From Eubacterium callanderi (GTDB lineage: Bacteria; Bacillota; Clostridia; Eubacteriales; Eubacteriaceae): 64,000 bases of DNA. The first letter of the stretch is position 1. The number at the start of each line of letters is the position of its first letter. The notes under the pieces are model-generated. The model was not told where the DNA came from, did not search any database, and worked only from the letters and a program-made list of their open reading frames with translations. Shown one piece after another: positions 9,044 through 18,726 of the stretch. Position numbers and translations under genes: made by a program. The stretch covers positions 62,001-126,000 of the forward strand of contig NZ_FRBP01000001.1 in the NCBI RefSeq assembly GCF_900142645.1, read 5' to 3'.

Positions 9044-9862
9044 TTACGCTTCCTTTCTTATCCAAGACATGGTGTAGAACCCATTTTCCGGTGTATGCGC
9101 AATGGCATCCGGCATTATTTTCAGCCCTCCATCAATGCCAAGTTCCTGGCAGGCCAGATCAAAATGGCAGAGGGCAATGCCCAGATCAATACGGTTCAGG
9201 CTGCGCGGTGCCATACGGTAAAAGTGCGCGCCCTCTGGCGCAATGAGCACCTGCCACGGCTGGCAGTTTCTTGAGGATGGGGCCAAACGCACCATCTCGA
9301 GAGGTATCCCAAAATCCCCTGCACTTTTTTGGGTGAGCGGGATATTCCAGTTATCTGAGAAAAAGATGGTCTCAAAGGGTTTCCTGGAGCGCTGCTTGGT
9401 TACCCTGCTCATAGTTTTAGACACCATGGACGGTTTGGCGGACGCCTGGCCGACCGGCGAAACAATGGGCAGCATTTCGTCTGCCTTCAGCTGAACTGCA
9501 TCGGCAAAAGCCCCCTTGTTAAAGGTTCCGCCAATCCAACAGGTACCCAATCCCAGCTGGGTGCTCTTAAGCACGACTTTTTCAAAGGCATAACCCAAAG
9601 CCTCCTCCGCAAAACTGCTCCGGTCACAGCACACAGCAAAAAACGCCTGTGCATTTTTAATGACCCCATAAGTACCCAGTCGATGGTTGCCAGGGTATTC
9701 ACCTGTTTTAATTAACTCAACTCTTATTCGTGCATCAAAGGGATGCTCTATATGCCGCAGATAGTCTTTAAGCTGCCCTTCTGCTGCGTGGTGCATGGGA
9801 CGCTTGCTATAGCTGCGTATCGAACGGCGGGCTTTCATTGCCTCGATTACCGATTTTTTCAT
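9044..9862 (-). CDS. nitroreductase family protein (TM1586 type)
   Basis: This 272-residue flavin-dependent reductase resembles the putative TM nitroreductase family. The N-terminal half has the usual ARRSIRSY FMN-binding start and a GLGTCWIGGTF glycine-rich segment (about residue 116). The C-terminal half contains APSSRNCQPW (about 195), which in nitroreductases contacts the FMN phosphate, and a DLGIALCHF helix. Such enzymes reduce nitroaromatics or quinones, or act in unknown redox steps. The start MKKSVIEAM at 9862 with a GGAGAGGTGG box is preferred over an in-frame start 14 codons upstream. Confidence 0.85.
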   Translation of the reverse strand: MKKSVIEAMKARRSIRSYSKRPMHHAAEGQLKDYLRHIEHPFDARIRVELIKTGEYPGNHRLGTYGVIKNAQAFFAVCCDRSSFAEEALGYAFEKVVLKSTQLGLGTCWIGGTFNKGAFADAVQLKADEMLPIVSPVGQASAKPSMVSKTMSRVTKQRSRKPFETIFFSDNWNIPLTQKSAGDFGIPLEMVRLAPSSRNCQPWQVLIAPEGAHFYRMAPRSLNRIDLGIALCHFDLACQELGIDGGLKIMPDAIAHTPENGFYTMSWIRKEA

Positions 9863-9960
9863 CCTTACCACCTCTCCCTGGCATCTTTTTTTATGTGATA
9901 CCAAGTGTTGCTCTTAGGATACCACCAACCAGGAAAAATTTCAAGTTTCAGTCTCCTGTG

Positions 9961-10668
9961 CTAGGTCAGCTTTAATGAAAAACGGCGCCATAGCACAAAA
10001 AACCAGAGAACCGATGTCCCTGAAAATAAGAGGATGGCAAAGAAGCCCGGCGTTATGGCCCACTGGGCAATCCAGAAAGAGGGCATTAAGCCGAACACAT
10101 ACTTTCCACCTCCCTTGAATACAAAGGGAATCACCATACCAAACAGAATAAGACCTGAAAGCTTGCTGATTGCCATCCCTTCTACTTTATTGGAGGACAG
10201 ACTGACAATAAGCATGGCTGCCAGCATCCCCAGAACCGCAGACTGCAGGGACAGACTGGCCATGATAAAGATTGAATCAACTGACAGCCTGAAAACTGCC
10301 AGAACACAAAAGGATACCAGCCCTGAAACCGCAGCGGGGAAAGCCAGCCGTGACACCAGATATCCATTTTTACCAATTGGAGTGACACAGAGATAGGCGC
10401 TCATATGACTGTCAGTCTCGTCCAAAATAACCATGGCCGAAACAAAGCACAACATGTAAGGAGTGATACCGGAAAGGAGCAGGTCCAGCAATAAATAGTA
10501 AGACTCAAGCCCAAAGCCAAACCATCTAACAAACAACGGCTCCAGTACCGGAATACCGAATCGGAAAAACGCACCGCAAAGCGGTGGGGCTGCACATACC
10601 ATAACCAGCATCCTGTCTGCTGCAATCTGACGAATAAAGTAACAAAACGAACGATTCAGTGCCCTCAT
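9961..10668 (-). CDS. ABC-2 type transporter permease subunit
   Basis: This 235-residue integral membrane protein has about six hydrophobic segments and is the second permease of the operon. The start is the ATG at 10668, overlapping the stop of the preceding permease at ATGA; a longer reading frame upstream lies inside that gene and is rejected. The absence of ATPase motifs and its position fit an ABC-2 exporter half, pairing with the 10665-11339 product and the 11336-12181 ATPase. The DETDSHMSAYLCVTPI stretch near residue 95 is typical of ABC-2 permeases that sit beside a short cytosolic loop. Substrate unknown; drug or peptide export is the usual role. Confidence 0.82.
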   Translation of the reverse strand: MRALNRSFCYFIRQIAADRMLVMVCAAPPLCGAFFRFGIPVLEPLFVRWFGFGLESYYLLLDLLLSGITPYMLCFVSAMVILDETDSHMSAYLCVTPIGKNGYLVSRLAFPAAVSGLVSFCVLAVFRLSVDSIFIMASLSLQSAVLGMLAAMLIVSLSSNKVEGMAISKLSGLILFGMVIPFVFKGGGKYVFGLMPSFWIAQWAITPGFFAILLFSGTSVLWFFVLWRRFSLKLT

Positions 10669-11339
10669 AATGTCACACTTCCAAGATAACGGGTCATTTT
10701 TATATAAGCAGCCCGCGCCGTAAAAAATGCTGCTGCCAGCCACAGAAGAAGGCTGAGCGCTGTCCAATTAATATTTCCGCTTATGAGCTGATAAACCGCC
10801 ACACCGGGGTGCAGACCGAGCATCCAAGGCCGATAACCCGCTACCCACAAAATCGCGGGGCCAAAGATCACCAGCTCAATAGGCACAGTTACCAGTATAA
10901 ACTGGTTAATCGTAGAAATACTGGTACCTGCTGCCAGACCTACCATGCTGAAAAGCATCGCGCCAGTAAATGTGCCGGCACATAAAAGGGGCAGGCTCGG
11001 GCTGCCGCCTACCACACCCAGCACCGCTGCGGCCAGGGTGCTGATCAAGGCCAGAGACAAGGCTTTGGAAACAATATATTCTTCCGGGCGCACCGGTGAA
11101 ACAGCAAGGGATTCCAGCACACGCTGGCTCCGCTCCAGAAGAATGACGGCTCCCATGAAGAACAGCCCCAGAGCTGCCGGATCGGAAAAGATAATTAACG
11201 CAGTACCAGTCACCTTCCAGTTCGACGGCAGTATGGACAGTACGCCCGCATAGATCAAAGTCAAAATCAGGTATAAACCATAAAAACCGTACTTCCACTG
11301 CTGACGAATATCGCCCTTTAAAAGACACACAATTCTCAT
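10665..11339 (-). CDS. ABC-2 type transporter permease subunit
   Basis: This 224-residue membrane protein has about six predicted helices. The LLERSQRVLESLAVSPVRPEEYIVSKALSLAL region (about residues 67-100) is the conserved amphipathic coupling segment of ABC-2 permeases, here resembling subunits annotated in fluoroquinolone-export systems. It overlaps the ATPase gene upstream and the second permease gene downstream by four bases each, giving a tightly coupled three-subunit exporter. The substrate cannot be told from sequence. Confidence 0.85.
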   Translation of the reverse strand: MRIVCLLKGDIRQQWKYGFYGLYLILTLIYAGVLSILPSNWKVTGTALIIFSDPAALGLFFMGAVILLERSQRVLESLAVSPVRPEEYIVSKALSLALISTLAAAVLGVVGGSPSLPLLCAGTFTGAMLFSMVGLAAGTSISTINQFILVTVPIELVIFGPAILWVAGYRPWMLGLHPGVAVYQLISGNINWTALSLLLWLAAAFFTARAAYIKMTRYLGSVTL

Positions 11340-12181
11340 TGCAGCGCCCTCCCTGTCATTTCGATAAAAATATCGTTAAGGGTTGGTTCGCTGCTGTGTA
11401 TGGATAACAGGCGATTGCTCTTGATTAGCCCGGCAAGCAAAGAATCATCAGACAGGGCACCAAGAGGGCAGGATGCACTTTTCTCAATGCCATCTAAATA
11501 AGAATAGGTAACCCTGGCGGCTCCCTTTGACATTATCAGGTGGTGCGGCGTATCCACTGCTTTCATCTCGCCATCGACGATAAAGGCAACACGATCGCAG
11601 AGCTCTGTGGCATCCTGCATATTATGAGTTGTCAGAATAATTGCCTTTCCCTGACTGCGCTGCTCTCTGATTAAGGCCTTCATATGACTGCTGCTCACAG
11701 GGTCAAGGCCGCTTGTGGGCTCATCCAGAAAGAGAATATCCGGATTGTGTCGAATGGCTTTGACAAAATTGAGGCGAGATTTCATTCCTTTTGAATAAGC
11801 CGATACCTTTTTATCTCCGTCCTTTTCCAGACCAACACTTTCTAAAAGTCCCTCAATCGGCTGCAGAGGACCTTTATAAAGTGAACCAAAAAAATCAAGG
11901 TTCTCACGTGCAGTCATTTTTTCATAGAAGCTCGGAAACTCAAAATCCACACCAATCTGCTCATAAAAGCTGTTGCTGTGATTCCGGACCTCCTTCCCGT
12001 TGACCACAGCGCTGCCGCCATAGCCAGGCAGTATACCCGTCAGGATTTTCTGAAGGGTACTTTTCCCTGCGCCGGAAGGCCCTAAAAAGCCAAAGATCTC
12101 ACCTCGCTTCACCTCAAAACTGATCGACTTTATGAAAGGCTTATGAGTATAGCTGAAACTCAAATTTTCTGCTCTAATCAT
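11336..12181 (-). CDS. ABC transporter ATP-binding protein
   Basis: This 281-residue nucleotide-binding subunit energises the adjacent permeases. It has Walker A GPSGAGKST (about residue 34), the degenerate signature YSKGMKSRLNF (about 130), Walker B DILFLDEPTSGLDP (about 148) and the H-loop TTHNM (about 185). The YSKGM form of the signature is typical of ABC-2-type drug exporters. The start overlaps the end of the TetR gene by eight bases, so regulator and transporter are made from one transcript. Confidence 0.93.
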   Translation of the reverse strand: MIRAENLSFSYTHKPFIKSISFEVKRGEIFGFLGPSGAGKSTLQKILTGILPGYGGSAVVNGKEVRNHSNSFYEQIGVDFEFPSFYEKMTARENLDFFGSLYKGPLQPIEGLLESVGLEKDGDKKVSAYSKGMKSRLNFVKAIRHNPDILFLDEPTSGLDPVSSSHMKALIREQRSQGKAIILTTHNMQDATELCDRVAFIVDGEMKAVDTPHHLIMSKGAARVTYSYLDGIEKSASCPLGALSDDSLLAGLIKSNRLLSIHSSEPTLNDIFIEMTGRALQ

Positions 12182-12776
12182 CTTTCACCTCAAAAAGCTG
12201 AATAACCACACCGTGCAGCAGCATTTTCAACACATCGTCAAATATCGGGGCACCGATCTCTCTTTTATGCAGGAGCAGTAAAAATACTGCTCTCAGAGCA
12301 GCGCTGAACAGCTCCAGATTTTTTCCCTCCACTCCCGGCAGCATGGCTGCCAGATGCTCGACACTGAAATCATCCTGGGCCTGGTGCGCTGCTACCACTT
12401 CGTCGGGCAGCCTGCGCATGAGCAGCTCCAGATCACCGCTCACAATCATTGGCATAAGAATACTGTCGTCCGCCATTTTACAAAAACGGAAAAGCAAATC
12501 CGTCAATGTATCCGGGGTCACATTGTCTTTTAAGGCTCCGACGGCTTTCAAAACCTCTTCCTGTACATTATCATGGAAGTCCATCATCACCTCAAAGAAG
12601 AGCATTTCCTTGGAGGGATAAAACAGGTAAAAGGTCCCCTTGGGAATATTGACCCGGCGTACCAGCTCATCGACTGACGTCTTGCGCATTCCATACTGTT
12701 TAATACATAAGATGGCTTCCTCATGAAGCCTCTGGCGGATATAAGCCCGCTCCTGATCCGAATAAGCCCTTGGCAT
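12174..12776 (-). CDS. TetR family regulator of the ABC exporter operon
   Basis: This 200-residue repressor has an N-terminal HTH (about residues 10-55, with TSVDELVRRVNIPKGTFYLFYPSKEMLF) and a helical ligand-binding C-terminus. The chosen start, MPRAYSDQ at 12776, has an AGAGGA box; the earlier in-frame start lies in the operator region. It is the first gene of the operon and very probably represses its own promoter through the inverted repeat at 12798-12825. The inducer is likely a substrate of the exporter, but that is inference. Confidence 0.9.
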   Translation of the reverse strand: MPRAYSDQERAYIRQRLHEEAILCIKQYGMRKTSVDELVRRVNIPKGTFYLFYPSKEMLFFEVMMDFHDNVQEEVLKAVGALKDNVTPDTLTDLLFRFCKMADDSILMPMIVSGDLELLMRRLPDEVVAAHQAQDDFSVEHLAAMLPGVEGKNLELFSAALRAVFLLLLHKREIGAPIFDDVLKMLLHGVVIQLFEVKDD

Positions 12777-12797
12777 TTCCAATCCTCTTTTCTCACA

Positions 12798-12853
12798 TTT
12801 GACTATTTTTATTACATTAGTCAAATAATATCATTCATTATAGATTGAGTCAA
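12798..12853 (-). promoter_or_regulatory. promoter and TetR operator
   Basis: On the minus strand TTGACT (12848-12853), a 17-bp spacer and TATTAT (12825-12830) form a near-consensus promoter. Directly downstream, over the expected start point, TTTGACTA (12818-12825 arm) and its perfect complement (12798-12805) make an inverted repeat with a 12-bp centre, in the right place for steric repression by the TetR protein. Confidence 0.72.
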
Positions 12854-12858
12854 GAGAA

Positions 12859-12892
12859 TAAAAAAGACCTGCCTCTTTACCAAGGGCAGGCC
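12859..12892 (-). terminator. rho-independent terminator after acetyltransferase gene
   Basis: On the minus strand GGCCTGCC pairs with GGCAGGTC (one G-U), followed by six T, just after the GNAT gene. Confidence 0.85.
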
Positions 12893-12901
12893 GTATAATC
12901 A

Positions 12902-13342
12902 TTAAAGCTCTTTATGCATCATCAGCCATTCGTCTACATCAGAATAGCCAAGACTTTTATAAAACTCATGGGTTTCCGGCGCTCTCAGAGTCATTAGAAT
13001 AATTTCCTCCACACCGTTCTTTTTTACATGCTTTGTCATTTCATCTAAAAGCCGGGTACCTATGCCCTCGCCCTTATGATCAACATCTACACAGAACTCC
13101 TTAATTTGAAAGGCCATCTTAGTATCCTCGTACTCATAGTCACCCAGAATCATTCCAACTATATACTCATGGTCATCAAGGGCTACCATGGCACTGGCAC
13201 TGTTATTGGAAAGCATAAGCTCCAGACGCTTCTCTGCACGCTCAGGTGTCCAGCTGTCCTTCCAGGGGGGTGTATTAAAAGCCCTGGCAAAAAGCTTGGA
13301 GGCTTCTTTTAAGTGTTTTTCCGTCATTTCAATAAAAATCAT
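12902..13342 (-). CDS. GNAT family N-acetyltransferase
   Basis: This 146-residue acetyltransferase of the GNAT fold uses acetyl-CoA. The acetyl-CoA pyrophosphate-binding segment is visible as DHKGEGIGTRLLDEM (about residues 88-102; Q/RxxGxG/A form), followed by the C-terminal ETHEFYKSLGY motif typical of the fold. The acceptor is unknown. The start at 13342 (MIFIEM) has a GGAAG box and is preferred over a GTG/ATG five codons earlier. It lies 26 bp downstream of hemZ and could be the last gene of that operon. Confidence 0.85.
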   Translation of the reverse strand: MIFIEMTEKHLKEASKLFARAFNTPPWKDSWTPERAEKRLELMLSNNSASAMVALDDHEYIVGMILGDYEYEDTKMAFQIKEFCVDVDHKGEGIGTRLLDEMTKHVKKNGVEEIILMTLRAPETHEFYKSLGYSDVDEWLMMHKEL

Positions 13343-13368
13343 ATCTACCACTTCCAATTTTATTTGTT

Positions 13369-14814
13369 TTATACCCTCTCACCGAAAAAAGCTTCATACT
13401 GAGCCATCTTTTTTTCCACAATCTCTTCGGTGCGCTCGTTGTAAGTTTTAACGTCTTTTACAGTAAAAATTCGATCGAAACGATCAATCTCCGGTACGTA
13501 AAGTTTACCGGATGAGCCCGCTCCAATACCGATAATGGACTGTTTCTCGGCCATCATAAGAATATTGTAAATGCCTTCCCTGTTCTCCAGGCAGTACCCG
13601 ATATTTTCACCGTTTCCCTGCGTGTATTTTTGACGGTACAGATAATAGGGCCGATACCCCCTGCGTCCCAGTTCCTCTTGAATACCGGCGCAGAAGTCCT
13701 TTGAATAAGGGTTTTCTACCTGTCGTCCGGTGGCTGTTTTAATGGCAGAACCTTTTTTAACAGCCAGGCAGTGTATGGTAATATTTTCAGGCCCCAAAGC
13801 GATAACCTGGCCTAACGAGCGCATAAAGGCCTTCTCACTTTCGCGGTTCAGGCCTAAAATCAAATCCATGTTCACACTCTCAAAACCCACCTCGCGGATC
13901 GTTTCATAGGTATCTAAAATAGCCTGCGGAGGATAATTCCGGTTTACAGCCGCCAGTGTATCTGCGTTCATGGTCTGGGGGTTAAGACAGACACGGTCTA
14001 CACCGTGAGCCTTGAGTATTTCCAGCTTTCGGAGATTTGTGGTCTCGGGCCGGCCGGCTTCAAAGGTGTATTCTCTGAGGCCCTGCAGATCCAGTTCTTC
14101 ATCAAGGGTAGTTAACAGTGTCTCCAGCTGCCCCTCATCCAAAATGGAAGGGGTGCCTCCGCCAATGTAAAGGGTATCGGTCGCAATACCTTTTTCTTTG
14201 AGGTAACGTCCTGTCAGGCGTACTTCGTACAACAGGTTTTCCAGATATTCTGATACAATGGTTTGTTTTTTATCCGCTACAGTTGAAATAAAGGAGCAGT
14301 AAGAGCATTTGGCAATACAGAGCGGAATCCCTACATATACACTCACTTTTTTCTGGCTCAGGGGATAGATAATCCCCATTTCTCTCTGTGCGATGCCGGT
14401 TATCAGCTCAATTTTACTTTCTGAGGCCTGATATTTTTCTATCAGACACTGTTTTACCTGTAAAGGTGTCCGCCCTTCTTTTAACAGGTTATGAGCCATT
14501 TTGACCGGCTTAATACCAGTCATCGTTCCCCAGTCCAGAGTATAACCAATTAATTCACATAAAAATAGATAAAGAAACCCTTTGAAGGATTGTTTATCCA
14601 GGGGTTTCTTTTCATAGTCATATTCTTTTTGCAGAATCACTTCGCCTTTCTCCAATGCCGTAAGCACCAGTACCCCGCCGCTTAAATCGACGTCAATACG
14701 GTCCTCAAGCTCCTCGTTAAAAACAACGGGAACCTCAGGCCTGAATTGCTGGTACATCTCAAAGCAGGGATATTCATAAAAGCGGTCTGCCAGCATAAAA
14801 CTTAGTTTTTCCAA
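13369..14814 (-). CDS. hemZ: coproporphyrinogen dehydrogenase-like radical SAM protein HemZ
   Basis: This 481-residue radical SAM protein has the HemZ layout: a roughly 155-residue N-terminal extension, then the radical SAM core starting at VYVGIPLCIAKCSYCSF, with the CxxxCxxC cluster ligands near residue 170, GGGTPS near 220 and an HCLAVKKGS stretch near 345. HemZ was named from a Bacillus coproporphyrinogen oxidase candidate. Because radical SAM paralogues in this group include haem chaperones, the exact activity is not certain. It is four bases from the upstream MBL gene. A second HemN-like protein (HemW) is encoded at 51208-52347. Confidence 0.88.
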   Translation of the reverse strand: MEKLSFMLADRFYEYPCFEMYQQFRPEVPVVFNEELEDRIDVDLSGGVLVLTALEKGEVILQKEYDYEKKPLDKQSFKGFLYLFLCELIGYTLDWGTMTGIKPVKMAHNLLKEGRTPLQVKQCLIEKYQASESKIELITGIAQREMGIIYPLSQKKVSVYVGIPLCIAKCSYCSFISTVADKKQTIVSEYLENLLYEVRLTGRYLKEKGIATDTLYIGGGTPSILDEGQLETLLTTLDEELDLQGLREYTFEAGRPETTNLRKLEILKAHGVDRVCLNPQTMNADTLAAVNRNYPPQAILDTYETIREVGFESVNMDLILGLNRESEKAFMRSLGQVIALGPENITIHCLAVKKGSAIKTATGRQVENPYSKDFCAGIQEELGRRGYRPYYLYRQKYTQGNGENIGYCLENREGIYNILMMAEKQSIIGIGAGSSGKLYVPEIDRFDRIFTVKDVKTYNERTEEIVEKKMAQYEAFFGERV

Positions 14815-14817
14815 GGG

Positions 14818-15447
14818 TTAACCTCTGGCAATAAAAGGATTCCGTGCCCTCTCATAGGCAATATCTGTATTTTCACCATGGCCTGGCAATACGGTCATAT
14901 CGTCGTCATAGGTCATGAGGCGGCTCAGAGACTTCATCATATTTTCATAGCTTCCGCCTGGAAAATCGGTTCGTCCGATGGAGCCTTCAAACAGAGTATC
15001 TCCTGAAAAAATCACGTCCTCTCCCACAAAGCAGCAGCTGCCTACAGTATGCCCTGGTGTATGGATGGTGGTCAGCTTAATATTCGGGCTGATTTCCACT
15101 TCATCCCCATCGCGAAGCAGTACGTCCGCCGGTCCAGGATTCATAGGCTGTCCCACCATAGTCGACAGGTTTTTACCCGCCGAAGTCAGGGTATCCGCAT
15201 CATCTGCGTAAATATAAACCTTTGCCCCGGTCTGGGCTTTTGTCTTTTCCAGACCGCCTATGTGGTCAAAATGGCCGTGAGTCAGCAGAATTTTACCAAC
15301 CTTTAAACCATGTTTTTCCACAGTTTCCATAATACGGTCATCCTCGAAGCCCGGGTCGATAATAACCGCGTCCTTTGTATCCTCATCCCAGGCGATATAA
15401 CAGTTGGAAGCCATCGGGCCCACTATTAATTTTACTATTTTCATCAT
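14818..15447 (-). CDS. MBL-fold hydrolase, glyoxalase II-like
   Basis: This 209-residue metallo-beta-lactamase-fold protein belongs to the YqgX/GloB-like group. The THGHFDHIGG metal motif is near residue 55, HTPGHTVGS near 131, SGDTLFEGSIGRTD near 150 and the final LPGHGE near 192; together these supply the full binuclear metal site. It lacks the C-terminal helical domain of true glyoxalase II, so glutathione thioester specificity is doubtful. It sits between dtd and hemZ in the conserved relA-dtd-MBL-hemZ run, and an AGGAGA box precedes the start. Confidence 0.88.
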   Translation of the reverse strand: MMKIVKLIVGPMASNCYIAWDEDTKDAVIIDPGFEDDRIMETVEKHGLKVGKILLTHGHFDHIGGLEKTKAQTGAKVYIYADDADTLTSAGKNLSTMVGQPMNPGPADVLLRDGDEVEISPNIKLTTIHTPGHTVGSCCFVGEDVIFSGDTLFEGSIGRTDFPGGSYENMMKSLSRLMTYDDDMTVLPGHGENTDIAYERARNPFIARG

Positions 15448-15458
15448 TATTATTTCTC

Positions 15459-15911
15459 CTAAAACTGTTTTTCACTGTCCAACAGAAGGGTTACCGGACC
15501 GTCATTGACGATGGATACCTCCATTTCTGCCTGAAACTCTCCAGTCTCTATTTTGGCAATGGGTTCCTTCTTCAGTTTTTCCAGAAAGAGCTCATACTTG
15601 GCCTTTGCCGCGTCCACAGGGCCGCTTTTCGAAAAGCTCGGTCTGCGCCCTTTTCGGCAGTCGCCGTAAAGAGTAAACTGTGAGACAACCAGCAGCTCGC
15701 CGCCCACATCCATAAGAGAGAGGTTCATTTTTCCCTCTTCATCCTCAAATACACGCAGGTTTACGGTCTTCTGGATGATATAGTCCATATCCTTTTCTGT
15801 ATCGTCTTCCTTTATACCCAACAAGAGGTTAAAGCCACGGCCAATGGAGCCGATTACCCGGTCTCCCACCTTGACTTCTGATGCTTTTACACGCTGAATA
15901 ACTGCTCTCAT
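15459..15911 (-). CDS. dtd: D-aminoacyl-tRNA deacylase
   Basis: This 150-residue protein is DTD, which hydrolyses D-amino acids (and mis-charged glycine) from tRNA. Diagnostic motifs are SQFTLYGD (about residue 77) and the cross-subunit NDGPVT (about 136) that together form the chiral-proofreading pocket. Length is normal. It starts nine bases after relA ends and is followed by the MBL gene, the usual Firmicute order. Confidence 0.96.
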   Translation of the reverse strand: MRAVIQRVKASEVKVGDRVIGSIGRGFNLLLGIKEDDTEKDMDYIIQKTVNLRVFEDEEGKMNLSLMDVGGELLVVSQFTLYGDCRKGRRPSFSKSGPVDAAKAKYELFLEKLKKEPIAKIETGEFQAEMEVSIVNDGPVTLLLDSEKQF

Positions 15912-15919
15912 GTTCGCTC

Positions 15920-18097
15920 CTATACACGGTGAATACTGATGATTTCCGGTATTTTATTTAAATTTTTAATGAGGAGGTTGAGTTCTCTCCTGGTCTTGAC
16001 CTCAAAGGTTGCGGAGAAATAATCAAACTCTCCCTTTTCATTTCTGGCCGTTAAGGCAGTAAGGGGGATATTCATCTCAAGGAAAATCTTAGAGATTTCA
16101 ATGAGCAGTCCCTGTTTTTCACGGGCTTTAATTTGAATTTCAGCCGTAAAACTGCCGCCTATGCCAAACTTGTTCCATTCAACATCGACAATGCGGCTGG
16201 GGTCTGTCATTCCCAGCACGTTGGGGCAGTCGGTCCGGTGAACAGAGATTCCTCTGCCAACCGTGATATAACCCACAATTTTGTCTCCGGGTACAGGGTT
16301 ACAGCACTTGGAAAAGCGCACGTCGATTTCGTTGTGTCCTGCCACAATAACACTGCTGTTGGATTTCTTGAGCTTAGCGGTTTTTTTAATAACCACTTCC
16401 TCTTCGGGTTCTGGGAACTCCTTGGGGAAGAGCAGCCGCATTTTCTGCAGAACGGTACCTATCTTCACGCCGCTGTAGCCAATGGCGGCATAGAAATCAC
16501 TGAGGGTCTTATAACCCATTTTGTCACTGACCACTTCCAGTTCACTCGTGCTCAGAAGCTTGGTATCCTGGAGGCCTTCTCGCTTAATCTCACGCTCCAG
16601 CATGGTCTTGCCCTTGGCAATATTTTCTTCTTTTTCTTCTTTTTTGAAATACTGCCGTATTTTGTTGCGGGCATGAGCACTTTTGGTAAAATTGAGCCAG
16701 TCACGGCTTGGACCGTTGGAGTTTTTGGAAGTCATAATCTCCACAATGTCCCCATTATTCAGTGTATAGTTAAGGGGTACGATTTTACCATTAACCTTGG
16801 CGCCCACGCAGGAGTTCCCTACATCGCTGTGGATGCGGTAAGCAAAATCCAGCGGGCAGGAGCCCATTGGCAGCTCGACCACCTTGCCCTGTGGAGTAAA
16901 TACATAAACCTCCTCGTTGAGCAGGTCAACCTTGATGGTTTCCACCAAATCGTTAGCATTATCCAGCTCCTTCTGCCACTCAAGAATCTGGCGGAGCCAG
17001 GACATTTTATTTTCATACCGAAGCTCCTTGTTGTTGCTGTCAGTAATACCTTCTTTGTATTTCCAGTGCGCGGCAATCCCGTACTCTGCAGTCTCATGCA
17101 TTTCCTTGGTCCGGATCTGAATCTCAAAAGGGTCGCCGTTTGGCCCGATGACCGTGGTGTGAATGGACTGGTACATATTGGGCTTCGGCATTGCGATATA
17201 ATCCTTGAAGCGTCCGGGAATAGGTTTCCACTGCGTATGGACAATCCCCAACACGCCGTAACAGTCCTTTACGCTGTCCACAATCACACGCACTGCAATG
17301 AGGTCATAGATCTCGTCAAAGTTGCGGTTCTGGGCCTTCATTTTTCTGTAGATGGAATAAAAATGCTTGGAGCGGCCATAGATTTTTGCTTCAATCCCCA
17401 CTTCATCAATCTTTTTCTCTAAAATCTTAATGACCTTATTGATGTATTCCTCACGGGACTGCTTTTTCATTTTGACCTTTTTTACAAGGTCGTAATAGCC
17501 GTCAGGGTCCAGATATTTTAACGCAAGGTCTTCAAGCTCTGCCTTGATGGTCTGTATCCCCAGACGGTTCGCAATAGGCGCGTATATATCCAGCGTTTCT
17601 CTGGATTTTTCAATCTGCTTGGACTCCTTCATATACTCCAGAGTCCGCATATTGTGCAGACGGTCCACGAGCTTGATTAGGATAACGCGGATGTCCTTTG
17701 ACATTGCAAGAACCATTTTCCGAAGGTTCTCGGCCTGGCTTTCTTCCTTTGACTGATACTCAATTTTGCCGATTTTGGTAACACCCTCGACCAGGTCGGC
17801 CACCTGTTCGTTGAACATTTCCTTAATATCATCGTAAGTATACGAAGTGTCCTCAATCACATCGTGCAGAATGGCAGCAACTATGGTTTCCGTATCCATC
17901 TTATACTCTGCTAAAATATACGCAACCGAAACAGGATGGATGATATAGGCCTCTCCTGACAGACGCTTCTGGTCCTTATGGGCCCCGTCTGCCAGGTGGT
18001 ACGCCTTTAGAATCAACTCAGTATCCGCATCCGGATTGTTCTTTTTCACAAGTTCGATTAAACTATCAATTTTATGTTCTATTGCTTCGTTCGCCAT
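15920..18097 (-). CDS. relA: bifunctional (p)ppGpp synthetase/hydrolase (RelA/SpoT)
   Basis: This 725-residue Rel protein makes and degrades (p)ppGpp. The domains are in normal order: HD hydrolase (about 30-180, with [13 protein letters not shown] intact, so hydrolysis is expected), synthetase (about 235-350, with [19 protein letters not shown]), TGS (about 395-455), a zinc-finger/helical part with the CCNP motif (about 600) and a C-terminal ACT domain (about 655-725). The start at 18097 (MANEAIEH) follows an AAAGGTGG box; a GTG four codons upstream overlaps that box and is rejected. Confidence 0.96.
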   Translation of the reverse strand: MANEAIEHKIDSLIELVKKNNPDADTELILKAYHLADGAHKDQKRLSGEAYIIHPVSVAYILAEYKMDTETIVAAILHDVIEDTSYTYDDIKEMFNEQVADLVEGVTKIGKIEYQSKEESQAENLRKMVLAMSKDIRVILIKLVDRLHNMRTLEYMKESKQIEKSRETLDIYAPIANRLGIQTIKAELEDLALKYLDPDGYYDLVKKVKMKKQSREEYINKVIKILEKKIDEVGIEAKIYGRSKHFYSIYRKMKAQNRNFDEIYDLIAVRVIVDSVKDCYGVLGIVHTQWKPIPGRFKDYIAMPKPNMYQSIHTTVIGPNGDPFEIQIRTKEMHETAEYGIAAHWKYKEGITDSNNKELRYENKMSWLRQILEWQKELDNANDLVETIKVDLLNEEVYVFTPQGKVVELPMGSCPLDFAYRIHSDVGNSCVGAKVNGKIVPLNYTLNNGDIVEIMTSKNSNGPSRDWLNFTKSAHARNKIRQYFKKEEKEENIAKGKTMLEREIKREGLQDTKLLSTSELEVVSDKMGYKTLSDFYAAIGYSGVKIGTVLQKMRLLFPKEFPEPEEEVVIKKTAKLKKSNSSVIVAGHNEIDVRFSKCCNPVPGDKIVGYITVGRGISVHRTDCPNVLGMTDPSRIVDVEWNKFGIGGSFTAEIQIKAREKQGLLIEISKIFLEMNIPLTALTARNEKGEFDYFSATFEVKTRRELNLLIKNLNKIPEIISIHRV

Positions 18098-18140
18098 GGT
18101 TCTGCCCACCTTTATTTCTATAAGTGCCTACACTGGATAA

Positions 18141-18172
18141 AGAATGACCGAAGCTAAAAAGCCCCGGTCATT
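18141..18172 (-). terminator. possible terminator between apt and relA
   Basis: AATGACCG (18143-18150) pairs with CGGTCATT (18165-18172). The T-tract on the minus strand is short, so it may only attenuate read-through from apt into relA. Confidence 0.45.
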
Positions 18173-18181
18173 TTCAGTGTT

Positions 18182-18700
18182 TTATACCGGATACTGTACT
18201 AAGCTGGATACAAAATAATCCTTGAGATTTTCCCGCCCCTTCAGCTCAGTCAATTCTATTAAAAACAATGCGCCGCAGACTTCGCCGCCGAGCTTTTCTA
18301 CCAGGTCGATTGCCGCCTTCATGGTTCCGCCGGTTGCCAGCAGGTCGTCAATGATAACCACACGGTCCCCGGGTTTGATGGCGCTTTTCTGAATTTCGAC
18401 AGTGTTCGTGCCGTATTCAAGGTCGTATTCCTCTGCCACAACCTCGCCAGGCAGTTTGCCTGGCTTACGCACCGGAACCAGCCCCACGTTCAGGAGGTAG
18501 GCCAGTGGCGTGCCAAAAATGTAGCCTCTCGCCTCTGGAATACACACCAGATTAACATCAAGCGCCTTGGCAATTTTATGAAATTCGTCAATGACAAACT
18601 TAAACGCCTCCGGGTCGCGGATCAGACTGTTAATATCCTTAAAACTGATTCCTTCCTTTGGGAAACCTTCAAAAATATCGATTTTGCTCTTAATATCCAT
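18182..18700 (-). CDS. apt: adenine phosphoribosyltransferase
   Basis: This 172-residue phosphoribosyltransferase salvages adenine to AMP. The PRPP-binding motif VVIIDDLLATGGTM is near residue 122, and the N-terminal FPKEGISFKDI and the RKPGKLPG flexible loop (about 86) are typical of Apt. The start MDIKSKID at 18700 has an AGAAGGA box; a longer frame would overlap the end of recJ. It follows recJ by 26 bp, the usual recJ-apt-relA arrangement of Firmicutes. Confidence 0.96.
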   Translation of the reverse strand: MDIKSKIDIFEGFPKEGISFKDINSLIRDPEAFKFVIDEFHKIAKALDVNLVCIPEARGYIFGTPLAYLLNVGLVPVRKPGKLPGEVVAEEYDLEYGTNTVEIQKSAIKPGDRVVIIDDLLATGGTMKAAIDLVEKLGGEVCGALFLIELTELKGRENLKDYFVSSLVQYPV

Positions 18701-18726
18701 TTCGTATCCTTCTCTTTTCTTATTAA

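Noticed and set aside
10669-10767. 33-residue N-terminal extension of the second permease
   Set aside because: It overlaps the upstream permease gene; the ATGA overlap start gives a normal membrane protein.
16133-17422. 429-codon frame antisense to relA
   Set aside because: It has no ribosome-binding site or recognisable domain, and relA is intact across it.
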